From assembly GCF_000092065.1 (NCBI RefSeq), contig NC_009355.1:248001-312000 (forward strand): DNA of 64,000 nucleotides. The letters run 5' to 3'. Under the pieces are notes generated by a model. The model had not been told where the DNA came from. It was given only the letters and a program-made list of their open reading frames with translations, and made no database searches. This stretch comes from Ostreococcus lucimarinus CCE9901 (lineage: Eukaryota > Chlorophyta > Mamiellophyceae > Mamiellales > Bathycoccaceae). The position numbers and the translations under genes were made by a program. This document shows positions 19,401 through 28,713 of this stretch, one piece after another (position 1 is the first letter of the stretch; each line of letters starts with the position of its first letter).

Positions 19401-21071
19401 ACGTCCGAAAACTAGGTCCGTTTGCTTCGCAAACGTCTGAGCGAGGACGGGATCAGGGTTATCTAACCCTGTGACGACGACTTGAGCCATTCGCACCGGT
19501 ACTTTGTGATCGTAGAAATGGGACATCATCCCAACCATATCCCACGTCGACATGTCTGACGGATCCAGGAAAACGGCCATATTGTAGAGATTGTACCTCA
19601 CTTTCGGAAATCCGCCTCGCGAAGGTTCGAGCAACGTTTTCAAATTCCTAGTCCACGAAGCGAACTTCGCGTCGGCCTCGATGTCGTTGTAAAACAGGAT
19701 TGCCGGGTTCGTCACGTCAATCTTGACCTCAGAGCTTCGCTGCTTTTTGGGCAAGCGAAGAAGCCTTGAAACGCTCGATTGCGGCAACCCAAGACGACGA
19801 AGCGCAGCGGCGTGCTGTACCTCCTTTGATATGGTCTCCGTCAAGGTGTAGATGTCGATGGTGTCGAGTTCTAAATTCTCGCCGTTGAGCGACATGATCA
19901 ACCCTCCGGGACGCATGTTTTTGCGATTTTTCGTCACTTCATTAACGATTGTCGAATTCAGTTTCATGCGAGACAATGAGTTCGCTAAAGAAGGGAAATT
20001 TTGCGAGAGCTCGACCAGGGCTCGGAGAGGATCGTCGGAGAGCGAGATGCGCTGCGTCGCCTGCAAGCCTAAATCCTTGATATCCCACAATTTCAGAGGC
20101 GCATCCGAGGTCAGCTCCGACTTTCCAACCATCGCGTCGCGAAATGCGCGTAGACCATCGACTTCGTTCGGATATCTCTTTGCTAATGTAGCGAAATTAA
20201 ATCCCGACACGCTCTCGTCTGCGAGCTCGTCGCCGAGCGGCGCCGACGCGTCGTCGTCCGCATCAGCCTCTTCGGCCTTGACCTTGCTATCATCAATCGC
20301 CTTGTACTCCATATTTTTCACCGCGAGCTCGACACCGAATCCGGCCAGGCGCAAGTTGGCGTCGTCAGACGCCCCGAACGCAGCGCACGAATCTCTTCTC
20401 GCGCACGCCGTCTCGAACAGTACCGGTCTTAAAACGTAGTTCACCAGACCGGACTCGCTCGCATCGACTAAAACGCGGTGCATCGAGTTAAAACACGCCG
20501 TCCCGGGCGCGGCGTACGCGAAAGCCGTCGGCAACGTCGCATTGAGCGCACCGCCGTACGTCGCGTCGCGTTCCGTCGCGCTCCCGCTCGCGCTCGCCGC
20601 GCCCGCGCGCACCGCCCCCTCCAGCGCCCCCGTGTCGTCATACACCGCCCCCCCCAACTCCACGCGACAGCATCCACCGCTCGCATCGCTCAGCGCCGCC
20701 GCCATCGTCCGAAAACTCGCCAGTCTCGGCGAGTACGCTCGCGCGCCGCGCGCCAATCCCAACGCCCGCGCGCGTCCATCGTCCCCGAGCGCCCGTCGTC
20801 CCGCCTCGTCCACGCGCGCCTCGCACGTCGCGTCATCGCTCGCGTCGCCATCGATCGGCGCGTCCAGATCGTCGACGAGCGTCCAGAACGCCGCGCCATC
20901 GACGTCCGCGACGCCGACCAGCGTTTCCAACGCGAACGACGTCGCGCGCCATCCCGCGCGCAGCGCGACGTCGATCGATTTCGCGCCCGCCGCGCCGCGC
21001 GCGAGCGCGCACGCGACGAGCAGCGACGCGATCGCGCGGCGCGCGCGCGCGCGCGGCGTCTCGACGCGCAT
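16434..21071 (-). CDS. UGGT: UDP-glucose:glycoprotein glucosyltransferase, ER lumen
   Basis: 1545 residues, single exon, typical UGGT length. The N-terminus has a signal peptide (IASLLVACALARGAAGA, about residues 14-30). The long middle holds the thioredoxin-like folding-sensor domains, and the C-terminal 280 residues form the GT24 catalytic domain (IHIFSVASGHLYERFLKI, then FVDADQIVRADM with the DxD site). The protein ends KDEL, an ER-retrieval signal. The enzyme re-glucosylates misfolded N-glycoproteins in the calnexin/calreticulin cycle. The start codon lies 92 bp from the divergent TatB-like gene. Confidence 0.97.
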   Translation of the reverse strand: MRVETPRARARRAIASLLVACALARGAAGAKSIDVALRAGWRATSFALETLVGVADVDGAAFWTLVDDLDAPIDGDASDDATCEARVDEAGRRALGDDGRARALGLARGARAYSPRLASFRTMAAALSDASGGCCRVELGGAVYDDTGALEGAVRAGAASASGSATERDATYGGALNATLPTAFAYAAPGTACFNSMHRVLVDASESGLVNYVLRPVLFETACARRDSCAAFGASDDANLRLAGFGVELAVKNMEYKAIDDSKVKAEEADADDDASAPLGDELADESVSGFNFATLAKRYPNEVDGLRAFRDAMVGKSELTSDAPLKLWDIKDLGLQATQRISLSDDPLRALVELSQNFPSLANSLSRMKLNSTIVNEVTKNRKNMRPGGLIMSLNGENLELDTIDIYTLTETISKEVQHAAALRRLGLPQSSVSRLLRLPKKQRSSEVKIDVTNPAILFYNDIEADAKFASWTRNLKTLLEPSRGGFPKVRYNLYNMAVFLDPSDMSTWDMVGMMSHFYDHKVPVRMAQVVVTGLDNPDPVLAQTFAKQTDLVFGRRVARAANYLLREYGPVAQHNFMSYVAQSRTEERPPSYFAPAVYSPPSWEGAMDAFEKTLSEFADDLEFDAVTLLEEFASRSSTSIDKYIDEVRAAVKAKGLMTQSFVLNGVYVDESQGMAYRASLEQMVSHHLRQEMEKVRRLVVAGKLAGALLENVAKFMQEGAVSKYVPWILDEDDVAPVYRLPIDRSSIASLKYAQGGDADEVKGMSIVVVANADSDRGALLILAAAKHVLSESGSLSRFTVVHPSAAATMGARSRAIQAALHLPTRRAKIANFVEQLLAEDVKPEDAAERMGLNLVDFKRLYSDETIFADVATQSLRLLAHYDLTSKCAVIANGRVLDLMARQCQMDAEDLDVLAAIEMTKTSKMVFDVVKEEILSDAEEMEPALLSTIISDAAAIVAMKQAGASTKRTVESLEEIINDAKATSFVTGSGTIVQIEAILDPLSKEAQRVAPVLALLRDRLPEAVTIRVVLNPMTNLQDLPLKSYYRYVAPPSSMTESPRAFITNVPTHKTLTMHVDFPEAWMVTTHRAAYDLDNLILKDIKEKTVHAEYLLESLLVTGHASDHNTGQPARGTQFVLEDKSVAVNPGTIVMSNLGYFQLPASPGMHKLSLRAGRSSDIFAFLQVKDLLDSEARDLTLSHDESTVDVLVDSFRGRQLDVSLARRKGKEDLDVLDEVSTSDNSGWLSSVFKRTKEADRIHIFSVASGHLYERFLKIMMASVKRSTKNPVKFWFIKNWLSPSFKDFLPYMAKEYDFEYELVSYKWPTWLNKQTEKQRIIWAYKILFLDVLFPLELNKVIFVDADQIVRADMSELWTMDLHGAPYGYTPMCDNNKEMEGFRFWKQGFWRDHLRGRPYHISALYVVDLDRFRAMAAGDRLRVMYDQLSRDPGSLANLDQDLPNYAQHDVPIFSLPQPWLWCESWCGNETKSAAKTIDLCNNPLTKEPKLEGARRIVQEWPGLDAEVRAFTERVEERMRVGDKTEDVKDEL

Positions 21072-21163
21072 CGCCGCGCGGATGAGTGACGCGCCGGCGC
21101 GCGCGGCGTCATCTCTCGACGCGCGACGCGTCGCGCGGACGCGCGCGCGCGCGACGCGACGCG

Positions 21164-21733
21164 ATGGTGCTCGGCGTGTCCACGACGACGCTCGTGCTCG
21201 CGATCGGCGCCGGCGCGCTGGCGCTCGGGCCGAGAGACGTCCCGGTGGCGGCGAAATTCTTGGGAAGACTCACGGGACGCGCGGTGGCGCACGTCGGCGG
21301 CGTCGCGCGCGCGATCGAGCGCGCGACGAACGAGCGGGAGCTGCGAGGGATACGCGCGGAGGTGCGAGCGTCGATGAAGGACCTGCGAGGGGTGGCGCGG
21401 GAGATCGAGCGGGAGTTGACGCCGTCGGGACGGCGCGGCGAGGACGAGGGCGAGGGCGAACGCGAGGGCGGGACGAGCGCGACGGCGACGACGGCGACGT
21501 CGAGGGACGATTCGAGGACGTCGACGTCGGCGAGATACGAACGGGTGATTCCGGTGAGCGCGCGCGCGGTCGGGGCGACGCCGGCGAGCGGCGGGTTCGG
21601 CGTCGCCGGTTCCGAAGTGCTCGCGGCGAGTTTTAAAGAGCGCGAGGTCGCGCTCAAGGCGGCGCGGTTGATGGAGAGCGGCGCGATCGATGACTATTTA
21701 GCGAAGCGCGAGCGCGAGGGGGGCACCGAGTAG
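21164..21733 (+). CDS. TatB-like protein, possibly mitochondrial
   Basis: 189 residues from MVLGVSTT. The protein begins directly with one membrane helix (LVLAIGAGALAL), then GPRDVPVAAKFLGRL, an amphipathic helix and a long polar helix (MKDLRGVAREIEREL). This follows bacterial TatB/TatA (hydrophobic helix, LGP-x-x-x-P hinge, amphipathic helix, coiled coil) and resembles the plant mitochondrial TatB-like protein At5g43680. No cleavable presequence precedes the helix. The central Glu/Gly/Ser/Thr-rich stretch is low complexity. Targeting and function are inference. Confidence 0.55.
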   Translation: MVLGVSTTTLVLAIGAGALALGPRDVPVAAKFLGRLTGRAVAHVGGVARAIERATNERELRGIRAEVRASMKDLRGVAREIERELTPSGRRGEDEGEGEREGGTSATATTATSRDDSRTSTSARYERVIPVSARAVGATPASGGFGVAGSEVLAASFKEREVALKAARLMESGAIDDYLAKREREGGTE

Positions 21734-21838
21734 AGACGCGGACGAAGCGCGCTGCGGTAGTAGGGACTTAGACGAATAGCAAAGAAACGGTGTGGTAAAA
21801 ACATACTTGCCAGTATCAACGAAAATCAACTCCGCGCT

Positions 21839-22579
21839 CTAAAGCTTGTCGAGAATGTGCTCGGTGACTTGCTTGCGAGTGTCCTCGGGCGACGTCACGG
21901 TGTGCCCGATCGTCTTCGGAGACTCGAAAATCTCGTGGTCGTTACCGCCCGGGTACGTCTTGTCGCCGAAGAAGTGAATGACGTCGAAGTCGTTCTCCAC
22001 GAATTGCAAGCAGTACGTCTTATCCCATCCCTGCGGGAACACGTCGAACGAAATCTGTCCCCCGATGGAGTACGTCAGCCCGTAATCCGCGAATTCTTTG
22101 CGCAGAGTCTCCACCATCGCCTTGCGCACGCCCGCCTTTTCGTCAAAGCGCTCGAACTCGTCCCGCTCCTCCTGACTGCAATTTCTCCCGATCGGCGACA
22201 CGTTCAGCATCCCCGCCCTGAACTCGATGAACGTCCCCCGCTTCACCGGGACGTCCAAATCCGCCACGTAGTGCAGCACAAAGTTAATAAACCGCTTCAA
22301 CTTGTCCTCGCCCAGAAACGCCTTGAGCGACTGCTTCGCCAGGAGCGCGCCATCCTTGTACGCCACCAGCCCGTTCTCCGAGAACAAGTACGCGTACTCC
22401 CGCTCCACGCCCTCGCCGAGCTGTTCGGAGATCTTCACCAGATCCGACCCGCCCACGATCCCGACCGTCACCCTCGACCGCAGATCCTCCATGAAGCGCT
22501 TCATGACGTCGTCCGCCTCCTTTCGCGGCACCGTCAGCGTGCCGTCGACGTCGAACAGCGCGAGCACGCGCGGCGACAT
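21839..22579 (-). CDS. PMM: Phosphomannomutase
   Basis: 246 residues from MSPRVLALF (complement of 22577-22579), the usual eukaryotic PMM length. HAD-type nucleophile motif DVDGTLT at residues 10-16; [12 protein letters not shown] and [16 protein letters not shown] are family hallmarks, and [15 protein letters not shown] carries the C-terminal metal and phosphate residues. It interconverts mannose-6-P and mannose-1-P, feeding GDP-mannose for N-glycans, GPI anchors and ascorbate. The upstream open frame to 23278 is low-complexity Arg-rich and not used here. Confidence 0.95.
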   Translation of the reverse strand: MSPRVLALFDVDGTLTVPRKEADDVMKRFMEDLRSRVTVGIVGGSDLVKISEQLGEGVEREYAYLFSENGLVAYKDGALLAKQSLKAFLGEDKLKRFINFVLHYVADLDVPVKRGTFIEFRAGMLNVSPIGRNCSQEERDEFERFDEKAGVRKAMVETLRKEFADYGLTYSIGGQISFDVFPQGWDKTYCLQFVENDFDVIHFFGDKTYPGGNDHEIFESPKTIGHTVTSPEDTRKQVTEHILDKL

Positions 22580-23298
22580 GTCGCGGTGCGTTCGCGCGTT
22601 CGCCGTATCTCTCGCTCGCTCGCGTCGCGTCGCGTCGCGTCGCGTCGCGTCGCGTCCACGTGTGCGGCGCGCGGACGGCCGCACCGCACACCGCACGCCG
22701 CACGCCGTCGTCGTCGTCGTCGCCGATCGGTCGCCCGCGCGTCGGTCGGTCGGTCGGTCGGTCGGTTTCGTTTCCGTCGCGCGCGCGTCGTCGTCGCGGC
22801 CGCCGGACCGCCGGACCGCCGGACCGCCGGACCGCCGGTCCGCCGGTCGCGCGCGCGGTCGCGTCGGCATCTTGCGCGCCACCGCGCGCGCGTCGACGCG
22901 CGGCGCCTCGGCGAGGTCCCGCGCGCGACGCGGACGCGCGCGCGTCGTCGACGCGCGTCCGACGCGCGCCGTCGCGCCGTCGCGCCGTCGCGCGCGTCGT
23001 CGCCGTCGCCGTCGCGCGCGGCGTCGCCGTCGGCGACCGACCGCGCGTGGTCCGACCGACCGCGCGGATAAGCCGGAAAAACCCACCGACCGAGGGTCGC
23101 GACTCGATCGAGACCCCCTCGGGGTGACGACGTATGCGCGCCAGTGCGAACGCATATATACCTCCCGCGCGCGCCCCACACGGGCGAAACGCGCGCGCAG
23201 TACGCCCCCGCGCGCCGCGGTCGCGCGCGGCGCGTGAGGGCTTGCGCCGGCGCGCCGTCGCGGCGCCCGACGCCGCACACGACGACGCGACGCGCGCG
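22580..23298. repeat. Divergent promoter region rich in microsatellites
   Basis: 719 bp between phosphomannomutase and enolase, the longest non-coding stretch in the window. It holds a (CGTCG)n pentamer tract (about 22620-22656), a (CGGT)n tract (about 22744-22768) and a (CCGGACCG)n tract (about 22799-22850), then CG-rich sequence. A tatata run at 23153-23159 lies about 140 bp before the enolase ATG and could be core-promoter sequence. No gene seen. Confidence 0.7.
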
Positions 23299-25137
23299 AT
23301 GAGCGTTCAGGAGTACATCGAGAAGCACGATCTCACGAAGAAGATCGAGGAGGCGCTCAACGCCGCGGTCAAGGCCAAGGCGGATGAGCCGCTCGCGTTC
23401 GTGGTGCGCGCGACGCGACGCGATTGACGCGCGAACGCGATGGATGCGCGCGACCGCGGCGCGACGTCGAGGGCGAAGGGCGACGCGCGCGAAGGCGCGC
23501 GAAGGCGCGCGAGCGATGCGTTCGATGGCGTGGAAAACGTGCGGGCGAATGGGACGGGACGCGGGATCGGTGCGAGCGCGCGCGCGCGGGGGGGGGGTCG
23601 TTACGATCGCGGGAGGCGATCGGGTGTCTGGATAAAAGCGCGCGGCGCGCGCGGGCGATCGCGCTCGCGGAGGGGTGGGCGGGGCGAACGCCGTCGCCGT
23701 TCGGGATCGGGCGTGGAGGATTCGGGCGCGAAGATGCGTCGCGCGGCGACGCGGCGCGACGAAAAGACGATTGACTGACGATTCGACGAATGCTTACGAC
23801 GCGCGCAGAGCGAGTACATGAAAAAGCGCACGACGCCCGCCATCACGAAGGTCGTCGGTCGCCAAATTTTTGACTCTCGCGGTAACCCGACGGTTGAAGC
23901 CGATGTGTACACGCACAAGGGTATGTTCCGCGCCATGGTGCCGAGTGGTGCGTCCACGGGTATCTACGAAGCCGTGGAACTTCGCGACGGCGGCAAGGAA
24001 TACATGGGCAAGGGCGTCATGCAAGCCGTGAAGAACTTGAACGAAATCATCGCCCCGGCGCTCATCGGCAAGGACCCGCGCGACCAAAAGGCGATCGATG
24101 ATTTCATGTGCAAAGATCTCGACGGTACGGACAACAAGGGCAAGCTCGGCGCCAACGCCGTGCTCGCGGTTTCCATGGCCGTCGCCAAGGCTGGCGCCGC
24201 CGAGAAGGACGTGCCGCTCTACCAACACATCGCCGACCTCGCCGGTAACGGCAAGTTGGTGCTCCCGGTGCCGGCGTTCAACGTCATCAACGGTGGTTCC
24301 CACGCTGGTAACAAGCTCGCCATGCAAGAGTTCATGATCTTGCCGGTCGGGGCTTCCTCCTTCAAGGAGGCGATGCAAATGGGCTCCGAAGTCTACCACA
24401 ACTTGAAGTCGGTCATCAAGAAGAAGTACGGCCAAGATGCGTGCAACGTCGGTGACGAAGGTGGCTTCGCCCCGAACATTCAAGACAACAAGGAAGGTCT
24501 CGACCTCCTCGTTGAAGCGATCGAAAAGGCTGGCTACACCGGTAAGATGAAGATCGGTATGGACGTCGCCGCGTCTGAATTCTTGACCGAAGACAAGTGC
24601 TACGATCTCGACTTCAAGACCGAAGGCAACGACGGTTCCATGAAGAAGACTGGTGCCGAGATGATCGACTTGTACCAAGAGTTCATCAGCGAGTACCCGA
24701 TGATCTCCATCGAGGATCCGTTCGACCAAGACGACGCTGAAAACACCGCCGCGCTCACGGCGAAGAACAACTGCCAAATCGTCGGCGACGACTTGTTGGT
24801 GACCAACCCGAAGCGCGTGCAAGCCGCCATCGACGGCAAGTGGTGCAACGCCCTCTTGCTCAAGGTGAACCAAATCGGCACCATCTCCGAGTCCATCGAG
24901 GCCGTCGGCATGTCCAAGAAGGCTGGCTGGGGTGTCATGGCTTCCCACCGCTCCGGCGAAACCGAAGATTCCTTCATCGCCGATCTCGCCGTGGGCTTGT
25001 CCACCGGTCAAATCAAGACGGGCGCCCCGTGCCGCTCCGAGCGTTTGGCCAAGTACAACCAGCTCTTGCGCATCGAAGAAGAACTCGGTGACAAGGCTGT
25101 CTACGCCGGCGCGTCGTACAAGCACATTGCTTGGTAA
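23299..25137 (+). CDS. ENO: Enolase, ENO3-like with N-terminal extension, two exons
   Basis: Exons 23299-23403 and 23809-25137 give 477 residues. Exon 1 encodes the extension [16 protein letters not shown]... found in the plant ENO3-type enolase; exon 2 starts [12 protein letters not shown]. The 405-bp intron is phase 0, donor GTGCGC, ACTGAC at 23774-23779, acceptor CAG, and includes a run of about 10 G near 23588. Catalytic regions are intact: [30 protein letters not shown] and [15 protein letters not shown]. It interconverts 2-phosphoglycerate and PEP. Biased codon use suggests strong expression. Confidence 0.95.
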
Positions 25138-25436
25138 ACGCGCGTTAGGACACGCTCGGCACAATTACGTTTGTGCGCGCGTCGAGCGCCCCAGTCGCTC
25201 GTCGCGCCCCGCGATCGCGCTTTGCTTTGCCTTTGCTTGCATTAGAGCCACACCTTTCATATAATCCAACACAATTAGAAAAGCAACTCTACGCGTCGCC
25301 GTTCCCGAAAACGCGGGGGCAGGGTGCCGTTTTCTGTCCCGATGGAGGCCCCCAAGATGACGTTTCGCCCAATCGCGTCGACGCGACCGCACAGCGCGAC
25401 GCGACCGCGCAGTGCGAAGGCGCGCCGGCGGTGGAA

Positions 25437-26198
25437 ATGTCCTCGCTCGAGCGCGCGTCGCGCTCGAGCGCGCGCGCGGCGTCCGCGCGCGAGGACGCGA
25501 CGCGCGACGTCGCCGCGACGATTCAAGACAAAGATATTTTCGTCAAAGAATCCGCGTCGAAGGCGGCGTCGAACGCGCGCGACGGCGCGCGCGAACGCGA
25601 GTACGCGCGCGCGATGAAAGCAGACGTCGTCTGCGGCGGCGACGGACGCGCGGGAAAGAGTCGAAGCGCGCGCGGACGGGGACGGCGACGCGGCGCGAGG
25701 CGGTTGCTCGACGAGGCGTCGGCGTCGACGTCGCGATCGAGCGATCCCGGCGCGGACGCGCGATCGATGGTGAAGAACGAGGCGTTACTGGCGAGAGAGC
25801 GCGAATGCGCGGTGCGCGACGAGATCTGGGCGACGAGACTCGAGGACGACGAGACGACGGGGTACGACTTCGAAGCCACGCTCGAAGAACTTTGGATGGA
25901 TTGGTGGTGGAAGATGAGTCGAGGCGAGCGTCTGAGCGCGGAAAAGGCGTCCGTGATGGACATGCTGACGGCGATCGTCAACGGCACGAGCTCGAGGGAC
26001 ATCGAAACCGGCGTGCGTCGCGTGAGCGTCGCCGAGGCGTCCGAGTCCTCCGACTGCCCGGTGTGTCTCGAAGACGACGACTCTCGCGCCGACATCGTCC
26101 GACTCACGCGCTGCGAGCACACGTTTCACATCGACTGCATCGCCCCGTGGCTCCAACGACACAAAACCTGCCCGAAATGCCGCGCGCGCGTGCGTTGA
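25437..26198 (+). CDS. RING-H2 finger protein, putative E3 ubiquitin ligase
   Basis: 253 residues from MSSLERASRS; the frame is open further upstream to 25173 but lacks a convincing ATG. The N-terminal 120 residues are basic, low complexity and Ala/Arg-rich. The middle has an aromatic segment, LEELWMDWWWKMSRGE, of unknown role. The C-terminus is a clear RING-H2: CPVCLEDDD...CEHTFHIDCIAPWL...CPKC. No membrane segment is visible. It probably binds an E2 enzyme; the substrate is unknown. Confidence 0.75.
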   Translation: MSSLERASRSSARAASAREDATRDVAATIQDKDIFVKESASKAASNARDGAREREYARAMKADVVCGGDGRAGKSRSARGRGRRRGARRLLDEASASTSRSSDPGADARSMVKNEALLARERECAVRDEIWATRLEDDETTGYDFEATLEELWMDWWWKMSRGERLSAEKASVMDMLTAIVNGTSSRDIETGVRRVSVAEASESSDCPVCLEDDDSRADIVRLTRCEHTFHIDCIAPWLQRHKTCPKCRARVR

Positions 26199-26471
26199 CG
26201 CCGCCCGCTCGCCGCTCGCCGCCGTCGCCGACGCGTCGTCGACGCGAATAATTCATTGTAACGCTGTACCGCTATCCACCTCGTCTCTCGTTGTCATCCC
26301 TCGTCTTCCTTCGTCTTCACTCGCCCGCCGTTCGCCGTCGTCTCGCGCGTCCCTCGCCCTCGCCTCGTCTCGCTCGGACGCGCCGCGCGCCGCGCTCGCG
26401 GTTTCGAATGCCCGGCGCGCGTCCACCAGATTTCTCTCGCTCGCGTCCGCCGCACACCGCCCCGTCGCGAG

Positions 26472-28606
26472 ATGTCGCGCGCGCGCGCGCGCGACGACGC
26501 GCGCGCTGTCGACGTCGCCCTCGCGTCGCGCGCGCGCCTTCGCGCGGGCCTGTACAACGCGTCGAACACGTGTTACCTGAACGCCATCCTCCAGGCGCGT
26601 CCGCGCGCGCGATCGCTCGCCGCGCGATGGCGCTCGCGCGGCCGCTCGGCGACGACGGCGACGACGACGACGACGACGCGCGACGCGAGCGACGACTGAC
26701 GACGACGACGCGCGCGCAGGCGCTGCGACACGTGCGCGCGTTTCGAGAATATCTGCTCGGCGACGAGGCGGCGGCGTTTTTATCGGCGCGCGCGACGCGA
26801 GGACGCGCGCGCGCGCGGTCGTTCGACGCCGGCGATGAGGTGCTGACGTTCGACGCGTCGCTGAAACGGAAGCGACGGACGGAGGGACGGTCGGGACGAG
26901 GGACGAGCGAATCGACGGCGAGCGAGGGCGACGCGGGACGAGACGACGCGGGGACGACGAGCGCGAGCGAGCGGGGAGGGGCGAAGAGGAGGTTCGCGAT
27001 GCGACCGCCGGCGATGACGCGAGAGAGGCGGGCGGATATGGCGAGCGCGGAAACGCTGGACGTGGGGGCGGAGATGCGGTGCGTGATGCGGACGCTGATG
27101 GATGGAGAGTACGAGGCGTTTCCGCCGCACGATTTGTTGCGAAGCGTGTGGAGGCTCGTGCCGTCGTTCGCGGGGAACGAACAGCAGGACGCGCACGAGT
27201 TCATGCGGTTCTTGTTGGATAGGTTGAGAAAGGAGTTGAGTAGTGGGAAACACGCGGTGAAAATGCGAGGGACGCTGACGCCGCGGCGGAAGGAACACTC
27301 GCCGTGCGAAAACGGCATTCCGAATCCTCCAACGCGAGCGAGAAGCGTGAGAAGCCGCAGCGGAAGATCGAGCCCGAGCCCGAGCTTTTTGAGAAACGAC
27401 GACGACGACGACGACGACGAGACGAAAAGTAGCGGCGCTGCACGCGGCTCGTCGCCGGTGAATGGGCTGTTGTCGAACGAAGATAGGCGAGTGGACGACG
27501 GCGACGAAGACGGAGGATACATCATCATGTCTCGTTGGGGGCCGAAGAGACACGACAAGGGTTGTATTTGCCGTCCTTGCAAGGCGCAGGCGAAGAAGGA
27601 AGCGCAAGAAGGGGTGCGCTGCGAAAAGTCCAAGACTACCACCGCCGATGCGAGCACGCATTTGAGTTCGCCTTCGAGCACGTTTGCGTCGCCGTCGCGG
27701 CTGTCGCGCGGGGTCACGGCGAGCGAGGTGAAGAGGCAACTCGAGGAGTCGCTTAAGGGATCTCAAACGAACGGATTGAAGGGTGGATTGTCACCCACGT
27801 CGCCGAAGACACCACAGGGGAAATGTGAACAAGATGACGGCGTGACGGGTGATAAAATCATGGAAATCTTCGGCGGCGTTGCGGTGACGACGGTGACGTG
27901 CATGAAGTGCGAGCGATCAAGCGAACGTCGAGAACCATTCATGGATCTTTCGCTTCCCATCCCTCCTGTCGTCGGGAAAAACGGCTCCGTGCCGTCGACC
28001 CCGGTTTCACCTTCGGTGGAGATCGAAGAAGGCGAAGGTCCTAACGGAGAGGCCACCCTGCAGCAATGTCTCGCGGCGTTTGTGCGCAACGAAACCCTCA
28101 GCGGACACGGGCGATACTTTTGCGACGGATGCGGTAAAGTTCAGAGTGCGACGAAATCTACGCGGATCGCCAAGCTCCCGCCTGTTCTGTGCTTGCACTT
28201 GAAACGTTTCACGTGGAAAGGTCACGCGATGCGCACCAAGCTCACGCACGACGTGGACTTCCCTTTGGATGATTTAGACTTAGCTCCTTACTGCGAGACC
28301 AACGGCGAAGCGGTGCAAAAACCTGAAAAGGTGCCGGCTTCGACGGGAAAGTCTCGTCGCACACCGAGGAAGAGCGCCATCCCCCCTGCGCAGGTTATGC
28401 GCAGCGATAAGATGTATGATCTCGTGGCTGTCGTCACGCATCACGGTTTGAACGCCGGTAGTGGGCACTACACCGCTTGCGCGCGAGAGTTCACCGCTGA
28501 AGGAAACAGCGACTGGCAGCACTTCAACGACGATGATGTCAACTCACTCACCGCGGAAGAAGTTCGAACGGGTCAGGGATATATCTTTTTATACGCGCGT
28601 AAGTAA
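26472..28606 (+). CDS. Ubiquitin-specific protease (USP/UBP), two exons with GC-AG intron
   Basis: Exons 26472-26594 and 26720-28606 give 669 residues. Exon 1 ends inside the catalytic Cys box (GLYNASNTCYLNAILQ); exon 2 continues ALRHVRAFREYLLGDE, restoring the normal Cys-box helix. The 125-bp intron has a GC donor (CAG-GCGCGT), ACTGAC at 26695-26700 and acceptor CAG. The QQDAHEF box, a zinc ribbon (CMKC...CDGC), LHLKRF and the His box (GLNAGSGHYTACAR, then WQHFNDDDV) are all present. A charged low-complexity insert lies between the Cys and His boxes. It removes ubiquitin from proteins; the substrate is unknown. Confidence 0.9.
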
Positions 28607-28713
28607 GAATAGCACGATTTGCTTTGCTGTTATATCGAAACGACATTCATTGAAATTGCGATTTCCCGCGACGCGTGTCAAGGTTAAGTTTGATTACAAC
28701 AAGTACCGCGCTT

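Noticed and set aside
22580-23278. Upstream extension of the phosphomannomutase frame (233 extra codons)
   Set aside because: It is Arg/Ala low complexity spanning microsatellites; the ATG at 22579 gives the exact family length and N-terminus.
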